Source of the DNA: Solilutibacter silvestris
Lineage (GTDB): Bacteria > Pseudomonadota > Gammaproteobacteria > Xanthomonadales > Xanthomonadaceae
Length of the DNA stretch: 64,000 nucleotides
Direction: 5' to 3'
NCBI RefSeq assembly: GCF_002895945.1
Contig: NZ_NPZB01000002.1
Span: 1 to 64,000, forward strand
How positions within the stretch are numbered: the stretch's first letter is position 1; every line of letters begins with the position of its first letter. The position numbers were made by a program, and so were the translations under genes. Of the stretch, positions 56,735-64,000 are shown piece after piece. Under the pieces are notes generated by a model. That model was not told the DNA's origin and did not search any database. It saw nothing but the letters and a program-made list of their open reading frames with translations.

Positions 56735-58069
56735 ATGACCCCAGGACAGACAGGCGGCAAGGGATTGGCCTTGCATTACAAGGTGTTGATCGGTTTCGTG
56801 CTCGGCACGCTGGCGGGATTGGCGATCCATTCCTTCATCGGCGATGCGCCGTGGGTGCATACGTTGATCACCTACGGCACCCAGCCGTTCGGCAAGATCT
56901 TCCTCAACCTGTTGTTCATGCTGGTGGTGCCGCTGATGTTCTCGGCGCTGGTGCTGGGCGTGGCCGAACTCGGCGACATCGCATCGCTGGGACGGCTCGG
57001 TTGGCGCACGCTGATGTATACCGCGGTGGTGACCTGCGCGGCAGTCGGCATCGGCCTGCTGTGCGCCAATGTGTTCCAGCCCGGCACGCATCTCGATCCC
57101 GCGCTGATCGACAAGGTGGTCGGCAGCAACCTCGGCAAGGCCGACCAGATCATCGAGCAGGGCAAGGGTCTCAATTTCATGGACCTGATCATCAACATCG
57201 TGCCGCACAACATCGTCGGAGCGATGGGCGATGACAAGCAGAAGCTCGGCATCGTCTTCTTCGCGCTGATGTTCGGCGTCGGCCTGGTGATGCATCCCAG
57301 TGCCGGCACGCAAGCGTTCAAGAACACCCTGCAGGGCGTGTTCGACATTTCGATGACGCTGATCGGCCTGTTCATTCGCCTCGCGCCATATGCGGTCGCG
57401 GCCTTCATGTTCAACCTCACCGCGCAACTCGGCTTCGACGCCATCCGCGCGCTGATCTGGTTCGTCGTCACCGTGGTGGTGGCGCTGGCGATCCACGGCT
57501 TCGTGGTGTTGCCGCTGTGGGTGCGCTTCATGGGCGGGATGTCGCCGCGCGTGTTCTTCCGCGGCACCCAGGAAGCGATCCTGACAGCGTTCGCCACCGC
57601 ATCGTCCACCGCGACGCTGCCGGTGACACTGCGCGTGGCCGAGGAAAACCTCAAGCTGCCGCGCAAGGTCTCGCGCTTCGTGCTGACCGTCGGCGCATCG
57701 GCCAACCATCACGGTACCGCGCTGTTCGAAGGCATCACCGTGCTGTTCCTCGCCCAGGCGTCGGGCATGCACTTGCCGATCACGCAGCAATTGCTGGTGC
57801 TGATCCTGTGCATCCTCGGCGGCATCGGCACCGCCGGCATCCCGTCGGGATCGCTGCCGGTGATTGCGATGATCTGCGCCATCATCGGCATGGATGCGCA
57901 GAAGATCGGCATCATCCTCGGCGTCAACACCTTCCTCGACATGTGCCGCACCGCGTTGAACGTGACCGGCGATCTCGCCACTGCAGTCGTGGTGTCCAAG
58001 CGCAGCGGCGAAGCCGACCTGCCCGATGACGCCGCGCTGGAGAAAGTGGAAGAAAGCGTGGCGCATTGA
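56735..58069 (+). CDS. Dicarboxylate/amino acid:cation symporter (DAACS family)
   Basis: 444 residues from the ATG at 56735. Eight predicted membrane helices and two re-entrant loops. Family motifs: TAFATASSTATLPVTLR (serine-rich hairpin loop 1), AGIPSGSLPVIAMI (loop 2) and DMCRTALNVTGD (substrate-binding Asp, Arg and Asn in helix 8). It takes up glutamate, aspartate or C4-dicarboxylates with sodium or protons; the exact substrate is open. A long periplasmic loop near 110-150 is typical. It has its own transcription unit or is weakly linked to the Bat operon. Confidence 0.9.
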   Translation: MTPGQTGGKGLALHYKVLIGFVLGTLAGLAIHSFIGDAPWVHTLITYGTQPFGKIFLNLLFMLVVPLMFSALVLGVAELGDIASLGRLGWRTLMYTAVVTCAAVGIGLLCANVFQPGTHLDPALIDKVVGSNLGKADQIIEQGKGLNFMDLIINIVPHNIVGAMGDDKQKLGIVFFALMFGVGLVMHPSAGTQAFKNTLQGVFDISMTLIGLFIRLAPYAVAAFMFNLTAQLGFDAIRALIWFVVTVVVALAIHGFVVLPLWVRFMGGMSPRVFFRGTQEAILTAFATASSTATLPVTLRVAEENLKLPRKVSRFVLTVGASANHHGTALFEGITVLFLAQASGMHLPITQQLLVLILCILGGIGTAGIPSGSLPVIAMICAIIGMDAQKIGIILGVNTFLDMCRTALNVTGDLATAVVVSKRSGEADLPDDAALEKVEESVAH

Positions 58070-58093
58070 GCGGATTTCAGCCGCGCCGGACGG

Positions 58094-58167
58094 CTGTGGG
58101 ACGAAAGGTGGCCTGAGCCGTGGGCGCCTCTGTGGGACAATAGGCGGGCCCCGAGCCGTGGGCGCCC
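58094..58167. repeat. Imperfect tandem repeat before transketolase
   Basis: Two copies of about 36 bases: CTGTGGGACGAAAGGTGGCC then GAGCCGTGGGCGCC, and CTGTGGGACAATAGGCGGGC then GAGCCGTGGGCGCC. The second ends 12 bases before the transketolase start, so it lies in the leader or the promoter region. Confidence 0.6.
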
Positions 58168-58179
58168 GCCGATGCCGCC

Positions 58180-60171
58180 ATGACCACACCGACGCGCCGC
58201 GAACTTGCGAACGCAATCCGTTTCCTCGCCATCGACGCGGTTCAGGCCGTGAATTCCGGCCATCCCGGCATGCCGATGGGCATGGCCGACATCGCCGAAG
58301 TGCTGTGGCGCGATCACCTGTCGTTCAACCCGGCCAACCCGAAGTGGTGGAACCGCGACCGCTTCGTGCTGAGCAACGGCCACGGGTCGATGCTGCAATA
58401 CGCGTTGCTGTACCTGACCGGCTACGACCTGTCGATCGACGACATCCGCCAGTTCCGCCAGTTCGGATCGAAGACGCCGGGCCATCCGGAAAACTACGAG
58501 ACGACGGGCATCGAGACCACCACCGGTCCGCTTGGCCAGGGCTTCGCCAATGCGGTCGGCATGGCGTTGGCGGAAAAGTTGCTGGCGCAGCGTTTCAATC
58601 GCGAAGGCCACGACATCGTCGACCATCGCACCTGGGTGTTCATGGGCGACGGTTGCATGATGGAAGGCATCAGCCACGAGGCCGCGTCGCTGGCCGGCAC
58701 GTGGAAGCTCGACAAGTTGGTCGCGTTCTGGGACGACAACCACATCAGCATCGACGGCAATACCGATGGCTGGTTCACCGATGACACCCCGGCGCGCTTC
58801 GAGGCCTATGGCTGGAAGGTGATCCGCGGCGTCAACGGCCAGGACCCGGTCGAAATCGAAACCGCGATCAACACCGCGCGCGCCGTCACCGACAAGCCGG
58901 TGCTGATCTGCTGCCGTACCACGATCGGTTTCGGTTCGCCGCACAAGGCCGGCAAGGAATCCAGCCACGGCGCACCGTTGGGCAAGGACGAAGTCGAGGC
59001 GACGCGCCAGGCGCTCAATTGGCCGTACGCGCCGTTCGAGATTCCTGCCGAGATCAAGCAGGCATGGGATGCGCACGAAGCCGGAGCGCAGCGCGAAGCC
59101 GACTGGAACGCCGCATTCGCTGCCTATCGCGCTGCATTCCCGCAGGAAGCGGCGGAACTGACGCGGCGCATGAACGGCGTGCTGCCGTCCGATTTCAACA
59201 CGCTGGCCAATGCCTATGCCGCGAAGTTGCAGGTCGAAGGCCCGGTCGTCGCCAGCCGCAAGGCCTCGCAGATGGCGATCGAAGCGTTCGCGCCGCATCT
59301 GCCGGAGTTGATCGGTGGTTCCGCCGACCTCGCGCATTCCAACCTGACGCTGTGGAGCGGCAGCAAGTCGGTATCGACCAGCGATGCCAATGCCAACTAC
59401 ATCTATTCCGGCGTGCGCGAATTCGCGATGACGGCGATCAGCAATGGTTTGGCGGTGCATGGCGGCTTCATTCCTTATGACGCCACCTTCCTCGTCTTCA
59501 GCGATTACGCGCGCAATGCGGTGCGCATGAGCGCGCTGATGGGCGCGCACGTGATCCACGTCTACACGCACGATTCCATCGGTCTCGGCGAAGACGGTCC
59601 GACCCATCAGCCGATCGAACACATGGCCTCGCTGCGCTACATCCCGCACAACGACCTGTGGCGTCCCTGCGATGCGGTGGAAGCCGTGGTGTCGTGGCAG
59701 GCCGCGATTGAACGCATGGATGGCCCGAGTTGCCTAGTGTTCTCGCGCCAGAACCTGGCGCCGCAGCCACGCGATGCCGCGCAGGTCGCAGCGATTCGTC
59801 GCGGCGGCTACGTGCTGAAGGACAGCGTCGGTGTGCCGGAACTCATCCTGATCGCCACCGGTTCGGAAGTCGGGTTGGCGATGGATGCCGCGGCGCAATT
59901 GGGTGAGCGCGTGCGGGTGGTGTCGATGCCGAGCACGGACGTGTTCGATCGCCAGGATGCGGCCTATCGCGAATCGGTGCTGCCGAACTCGGTGCGCAAG
60001 CGCGTCGCGATCGAAGCTGGCATCAGCGATTTCTGGCGCAAATACGTCGGCCTCGACGGCGCGGTGATCGGCATGGAAGGTTACGGTGCATCCGCACCCG
60101 CCGACGTGCTGTTCAAACACTTCGGCTTCACCGTCGAGCATGTGGTCGAGGCGGCGCGCGCGTTGGGTTGA
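58180..60171 (+). CDS. tkt: Transketolase
   Basis: 663 residues, the usual length. ThDP and metal site: [20 protein letters not shown] and [33 protein letters not shown]. The second half contains the conserved Glu in [20 protein letters not shown] and [15 protein letters not shown] with the active-site His. It moves two-carbon ketol units between sugar phosphates in the pentose phosphate pathway. Ends 6 bases from the converging LacI gene. Confidence 0.96.
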   Translation: MTTPTRRELANAIRFLAIDAVQAVNSGHPGMPMGMADIAEVLWRDHLSFNPANPKWWNRDRFVLSNGHGSMLQYALLYLTGYDLSIDDIRQFRQFGSKTPGHPENYETTGIETTTGPLGQGFANAVGMALAEKLLAQRFNREGHDIVDHRTWVFMGDGCMMEGISHEAASLAGTWKLDKLVAFWDDNHISIDGNTDGWFTDDTPARFEAYGWKVIRGVNGQDPVEIETAINTARAVTDKPVLICCRTTIGFGSPHKAGKESSHGAPLGKDEVEATRQALNWPYAPFEIPAEIKQAWDAHEAGAQREADWNAAFAAYRAAFPQEAAELTRRMNGVLPSDFNTLANAYAAKLQVEGPVVASRKASQMAIEAFAPHLPELIGGSADLAHSNLTLWSGSKSVSTSDANANYIYSGVREFAMTAISNGLAVHGGFIPYDATFLVFSDYARNAVRMSALMGAHVIHVYTHDSIGLGEDGPTHQPIEHMASLRYIPHNDLWRPCDAVEAVVSWQAAIERMDGPSCLVFSRQNLAPQPRDAAQVAAIRRGGYVLKDSVGVPELILIATGSEVGLAMDAAAQLGERVRVVSMPSTDVFDRQDAAYRESVLPNSVRKRVAIEAGISDFWRKYVGLDGAVIGMEGYGASAPADVLFKHFGFTVEHVVEAARALG

Positions 60172-60177
60172 GCGCGC

Positions 60178-61167
60178 CTATGGAGCAGGGCCGACGGATT
60201 CGCGCTGGATGAGGCGATAGTCGACCTGCTCCATCGCCCCGGCCTTCGGGTCGCGGATGCGGTCGATAAGCTGCAGGGTGGCGATACGTGCCATCTCCGT
60301 GATCGGCTGCTGCACGGTGGTGAGCGCGGGCAGGATCTGGCTGGCGACCGGCGTATCGTCGAAACCGCAGACAGAGAGGTCGTGGGGAACGCGCAGTCCC
60401 AATTCTGCGGCGGTACGCAACACGCCGGCGGCGGTGTCGTCGTTGGCGGCGAAGATTGCGGTCGGCGGCTGCTTCAATCCGAGCAGCGTGCGTGCACCGT
60501 CGACGCCCGACTCGAACAGGAATTCACCGCTCACCACCAATGACCGATCGTAGGGCAACCCGACTTCCTTCAATGCTTGTTTGTATCCGGCCAGACGCCA
60601 TTCGCGGGCACCGTGGCCTTTCGCGCCGCAGATGTGGCCGATGCGGCGATGGCCGAGGGCTGCCAGTTCCAACACCAGACTGCGTGCTGCTGCAACATCA
60701 TCGATGTAGGCGCCGATTCTGGCTATGCGATCGAGGGGAGACAGGCAGGAGTAAGGAAGTTGGTGGCGTTCCAGTGCTGCGATCACGACAGGGTCATCGG
60801 TCAACGGGGGTGTCAGTACGGCACCATCCGGATGGGCGTGCACGAAGATTTCGTCGATGTCGCGCGGGCTGCTGATCGGTGACAGCACCAGGTTGTAGTG
60901 GCATGAACGCGAGGCTGCGAGTACGCCGGTGACGACATCCATCAGATAATTGCGCGATGGGTTGTTGTAGGCCAGCACGATTTCGTACGAACGCTGGCCG
61001 GCCAGCCGGCGCGCGGAAGGGTCGGGCCGGTAGTTGAGCTTCTCCATCGCCGCAGTCACGCGCAGGCGCGTCCCTTCCCGCACGTTGGCTTCGCCGTTCA
61101 TCACGCGCGACACGGTCTTCATCGATACGCCGGCGGCTACGGCGACATCCTCGATTCTTGCGCGCAT
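60178..61167 (-). CDS. LacI-family transcription regulator
   Basis: 329 residues from the ATG at 61167 with AGGGAAG upstream; a GTG at 61185 is in frame. Helix-turn-helix ARIEDVAVAAGVSMKTVSRVMNGEANV (3-29), hinge RPDPSARRLAG and a periplasmic-binding-protein-like sensor domain with PTAIFAANDDTAAGVL and DLSVCGFDDTP. It probably represses the neighbouring GH30 and TonB receptor genes via the palindrome TGACAGCGCTGTCA at 62733, a sequence of the kind LacI proteins bind. The inducer is likely a glucan oligosaccharide or similar sugar (inference). Confidence 0.9.
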   Translation of the reverse strand: MRARIEDVAVAAGVSMKTVSRVMNGEANVREGTRLRVTAAMEKLNYRPDPSARRLAGQRSYEIVLAYNNPSRNYLMDVVTGVLAASRSCHYNLVLSPISSPRDIDEIFVHAHPDGAVLTPPLTDDPVVIAALERHQLPYSCLSPLDRIARIGAYIDDVAAARSLVLELAALGHRRIGHICGAKGHGAREWRLAGYKQALKEVGLPYDRSLVVSGEFLFESGVDGARTLLGLKQPPTAIFAANDDTAAGVLRTAAELGLRVPHDLSVCGFDDTPVASQILPALTTVQQPITEMARIATLQLIDRIRDPKAGAMEQVDYRLIQRESVGPAP

Positions 61168-61220
61168 GGGGCTTCCCTGTTCCACGTGTCATCACGGTTT
61201 GAATGGAATGGATTCTGCCA

Positions 61221-62678
61221 TTAGCGCCGCATGCCCGGCCATTGTACTGTTGCGACGCTGCGCGCAGGCATCTTCCAGCGCAGGCAGCTGTTGCCATCAC
61301 ACAGGATGATCGTGCGCGGGATGCGCCTGGTGTTTGCGGCCACCACCACCCGGCTGCCGTCGGGATTTGCGACGGCCACCTGATCGATTGCGTCACCGGA
61401 GCTGGCGACACGCACCGCACCGGCGCGGATGAAACGGCTGGCGTGCGCCAGTGCCCAGGCATCATCAGTTGGTGTGAAGCGGCCATCGGGGTGCACGGCG
61501 ATGATGCCGCGGCAATTGCCGCAGCCGCCCAGGTGTGGTCCGTCGTGATCATCCAGTGCGAGGTTCCAGAACAATACGCCGCGCGCCCAGTTGCGCAGCG
61601 GCGCGATGACCAGGCTGGTGGTCTGCCCGCTGATGCCATTGCTGCGCACCGGCTCCCAATCGCCACCGGAACATTCCGTGAGATATGCATCGAGTTGCGG
61701 GTGGCGATCATGCACCTGGCTTTGCGCATCGACGTTTCCGCCGTAGCAATGCCAGGCGATGCCGCGCACGTAGCGCGCCGCGGCGGGCTCGGACAGGACC
61801 GCCAGCGGTTCATCGGGTTTATCCCAGTTGTGGTCCCACTCGAGGATCTGCACGGACGCGGGCAGACGTGGCCCGAGTGCCGCAATTGCCGCCACACGTT
61901 GCTTCGCGGACAGACGCATTCCGGGATAGTCACCGGGTTCGAAGGACGGTTCGTTCTGGATCGTGAGCGCGAACAGCGGCACTCCCGCGGAGTCCATGTC
62001 GTGGGCGAAACGCGCGAGGTAGGTGGCGAAGGCGTCGACATATTCGGGACGCAACGTGCCCTTGATCAGACTGTCGCTGTCCTTCATCCAACCCGGTGCG
62101 CTCCATGGTGACGCCATCACCTTGAGGTCCGGATTGAGTGCGTGCGCCTGTCGCATCAGGGGGATGACGGTGTCGCGCACATGATCGAAACGATAGTGCT
62201 GCAGTCGCAGATCGGGCAGGTTGCCGGGCGGATCATCCAGCGAATAGTGGATGGACGAGAAATCCGATGCGCCGATCGGGATGCGCGTGAAATCGAAACC
62301 CAGTCCGCCATCGTTTCGCGAGAACAGGTAGCGCATTGCCGCATCGCGTCGTGGCTCGGGCATGGCGAGCAACAGCGACGAGGAGGCATCGGTCATGGCG
62401 GCACCAAATCCGACGATTGATTGCATGCGGTGGCTGGAATCGATGCGGATGTCGGGATGCGCGATCGGCGTGGCCAGACGTTGCACCGCGACCGGTTGCA
62501 GGCGCATGCGGTGGTCATCCGTGGTGATCCACGCTTGTGCCCGCACGTTGGCGGCGTAAGCGATGGTTGCCGGCATCAGGCCCGAGGCCAACAGGAACAG
62601 CAGCGATGCGAGCGGCGATCCGGTGCTGCAGTGCGGGGTAAAAAATCGATGAATGCCGGCGATCGAATGCAGAGTCAT
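61221..62678 (-). CDS. Glycoside hydrolase family 30 enzyme
   Basis: 485 residues from the ATG at 62678; an upstream start at 62714 is possible. Signal peptide (about 13-42, hydrophobic, cleavage near AYA). GH30 core: QSIVGFGAAMTDASSSLLL (85-103), the acid/base E243 in TIQNEPSF and the nucleophile E335 in YLTECSGGDW. GH30 includes glucosylceramidases, beta-1,6-glucanases and xylanases; the QNEP and SAPGWMK motifs fit the glucosylceramidase/beta-1,6-glucanase branch. It is exported, most likely to the periplasm or outside. A LacI gene follows and a TonB receptor is divergent, as in a sugar-use locus. Confidence 0.9.
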   Translation of the reverse strand: MTLHSIAGIHRFFTPHCSTGSPLASLLFLLASGLMPATIAYAANVRAQAWITTDDHRMRLQPVAVQRLATPIAHPDIRIDSSHRMQSIVGFGAAMTDASSSLLLAMPEPRRDAAMRYLFSRNDGGLGFDFTRIPIGASDFSSIHYSLDDPPGNLPDLRLQHYRFDHVRDTVIPLMRQAHALNPDLKVMASPWSAPGWMKDSDSLIKGTLRPEYVDAFATYLARFAHDMDSAGVPLFALTIQNEPSFEPGDYPGMRLSAKQRVAAIAALGPRLPASVQILEWDHNWDKPDEPLAVLSEPAAARYVRGIAWHCYGGNVDAQSQVHDRHPQLDAYLTECSGGDWEPVRSNGISGQTTSLVIAPLRNWARGVLFWNLALDDHDGPHLGGCGNCRGIIAVHPDGRFTPTDDAWALAHASRFIRAGAVRVASSGDAIDQVAVANPDGSRVVVAANTRRIPRTIILCDGNSCLRWKMPARSVATVQWPGMRR

Positions 62679-62732
62679 GCGGTCTTGCCCGATGGATGAA
62701 GGTTTTGTTGACAATCCATTAGGGCTCCGTTA

Positions 62733-62746
62733 TGACAGCGCTGTCA
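62733..62746. promoter_or_regulatory. Palindromic LacI-type operator
   Basis: TGACAGCGCTGTCA, a perfect 14-bp palindrome with central CG-pair symmetry as usual for LacI-family sites. It lies between the divergent GH30 gene and the TonB receptor gene, 24 bases from the latter's start, and may control both. The neighbouring LacI gene is the likely regulator. Confidence 0.7.
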
Positions 62747-62769
62747 ATTGCTGATTTCGCGAGACGCCC

Positions 62770-64000
62770 ATGCTCCGTGCTGCCCGTTCGACACGTCGTT
62801 CCCCCCACGCCTTGCGTCTTGCACCATTGGCGGCCGCATGCAGCTTGCTGCTGCTGATGGGCAACGCAAGCGCCCAGACCACCGCCCCATCCAGCCAGTC
62901 AACGACGAACGAGTCCAACAAGGATCAGAACCAGCTTGGGACGGTCACTGTGACCGGCATCCGCGGCAGCGTCGAAAAGTCGGTGAAGAAGAAGGAACAA
63001 TCAAACTCGATCGTGGAAGCGGTGAGCGCTGAAGACATCGGCAAACTGCCTGACATTTCGATCGCCGAATCGATCGCGCGATTGCCGGGCGTGACCTCGC
63101 AGCGTGTGGATGGTCGTGGCCAGGTCATCAACATCCGCGGCATGTCGCCGGACTTCAGCACCACCTTGTTGAATGGCCGCGAGATCGTCAGCACCGGCGA
63201 CAGCCGCAGCGTCGAGTACGACCAGTTCCCGGCGGAACTGATGAATGGCGTGATCGTGTACAAGACACCCGATGCCGCCCTGGTCGGGCAGGGGTTGGCC
63301 GGCACGGTCGATCTGCAGGCGATCCGCCCACTGAGCGTCGGAAAGCGCCGGGTCGTGTTCTCCGCATCGGGCGAGCACAATTCGTTCGGGAAGCTGACAT
63401 CGGGTGCGAAATCGACGGGCTACCGCATGAGCGCGTCGTATGTCGACCAGTTCCGCGACAACACCATCGGCGTGGCGATCGGCATCGCGCGGATGGATTC
63501 ACCGTGGCAGGAGAAGCATTACAAGGCTTGGTGGTGGGGTGGGTCCGAGGGTTGGTTCCCGAGTGGACATGGCAAGCCGGACGGCGCGATCGCTCTGCAG
63601 GGTGCCGAAAACTGGGTGAAGACGCATGACCTCAAGCGTACCGGCGTGATGGGCGTGCTGGAGTTCCGTCCCAACAAGAGTTTCCACAGCGTGTTCGATT
63701 TGTATTACACCAAGTTCGACCAGAACGAGCTGATGCGTGGCGTGATGTGGGCCAACGATCCATGGACCAATGGCGGGAATGTCACCTATTCCGGCGTGCA
63801 AACCACCAATGTCAATGGCGCGCAATTCGTCACCGGCGGCACACTGCACAACGTGAGGCCGGTAGTGCGCAACGACAGCAACACGCGCGGAGATACGGTG
63901 GCCGCGATCGGCTGGAACAATACCTTCCAGCTGGATCCGTGGACCGCGACCGTCGACATGAGCTGGTCGCGTGCACGCCGCCATCAGTCGCAACTCGAGA
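62770..64000 (+). CDS. TonB-dependent receptor, N-terminal part (cut by window end)
   Basis: 410 residues visible. Signal peptide to about 35 (NASA-Q). Plug domain: LGTVTVTGIRGSVEKSVKKKEQSNSIVEAVSAEDIGKLPDISIAESIARLPGVTSQR (about 56-115), then VINIRGMSPDFSTTLLNGRE and the end of the plug near GLAGTVDLQ. From about 200 beta-strands of the barrel begin. This is the sugar-type receptor common in Xanthomonas and Caulobacter, probably for the oligosaccharide released by the neighbouring GH30 enzyme. Divergent from the GH30 gene with a shared operator. The C-terminal barrel is outside the window. Confidence 0.92.
   Translation, partial: MLRAARSTRRSPHALRLAPLAAACSLLLLMGNASAQTTAPSSQSTTNESNKDQNQLGTVTVTGIRGSVEKSVKKKEQSNSIVEAVSAEDIGKLPDISIAESIARLPGVTSQRVDGRGQVINIRGMSPDFSTTLLNGREIVSTGDSRSVEYDQFPAELMNGVIVYKTPDAALVGQGLAGTVDLQAIRPLSVGKRRVVFSASGEHNSFGKLTSGAKSTGYRMSASYVDQFRDNTIGVAIGIARMDSPWQEKHYKAWWWGGSEGWFPSGHGKPDGAIALQGAENWVKTHDLKRTGVMGVLEFRPNKSFHSVFDLYYTKFDQNELMRGVMWANDPWTNGGNVTYSGVQTTNVNGAQFVTGGTLHNVRPVVRNDSNTRGDTVAAIGWNNTFQLDPWTATVDMSWSRARRHQSQLE

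Noticed and set aside
57709-59649. Long minus-strand frame opposite symporter and transketolase
   Set aside because: Spans two unrelated certain genes and the gap between them; composition is that of an antisense shadow.

Overview
The window joins two different kinds of DNA. From about 37,866 to the right end it is GC-rich, gene-dense chromosome of a gammaproteobacterium, most likely of the Lysobacteraceae/Xanthomonadaceae. The evidence is the order recG - nucleoside hydrolase - rpmE2 - gltA, a PBP1A gene divergent from pilMNOPQ, a MoxR/Bat operon, and a LacI - GH30 - TonB-dependent receptor sugar locus. The family placement rests on gene content recalled from that group, not on a computed phylogeny.

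Positions 1 to about 37,865 look like one large genomic island, or a stack of islands, with lower and patchier GC, mixed strands and many decayed transposons. Its right end carries four overlapping minus-strand genes (37,740 to 31,443): three divergent tyrosine recombinases and one small protein. This matches the four-gene recombination module described for GInt islands (ginABCD). Just beyond it, recG starts abruptly in its last fifth, so the island has inserted into recG. No 5' part of recG is visible, so the island, or what remains of it, runs past the left edge.

Cargo, left to right: (1) IS3-type remnants. (2) A tight six-gene operon at 1,227-8,151 encoding a ribbon-helix-helix protein, a NADAR protein, a SIS-HAD fusion, a phosphoribosyltransferase-like protein, an AAA/ORC-like ATPase and a protein of unknown family. 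I read it as a candidate nucleotide/NAD-based conflict (defence) system. A decayed Tn7-type tnsB follows it. (3) An ABC exporter, a sulfotransferase and a phosphopantetheinyl transferase, then a decayed IS200. (4) A UDP-glucuronate decarboxylase, and a plus-strand run of two glycosyltransferases, an MdtBC-like RND pair without adaptor, a third glycosyltransferase and an FMN alpha-hydroxyacid dehydrogenase. (5) A decayed IS21. (6) A minus-strand set of a DIT1/PvcA-type isonitrile synthase homologue, a GNAT acetyltransferase and a DegT-type aminotransferase. Regions 3, 4 and 6 together look like specialised-metabolite or glycoconjugate functions.

The chromosomal part holds the truncated recG, nucleoside hydrolase, rpmE2, gltA, a conserved small protein, mrcA, pilMNOPQ (type IV pilus alignment complex and secretin), a MoxR-DUF58-BatA-BatB/C-BatD operon, a dicarboxylate-type symporter, transketolase, and a LacI regulator, GH30 hydrolase and TonB-dependent receptor (cut by the window end). 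A perfect 14-bp palindrome lies between the last two divergent genes. I saw no rRNA, CRISPR array or convincing tRNA.
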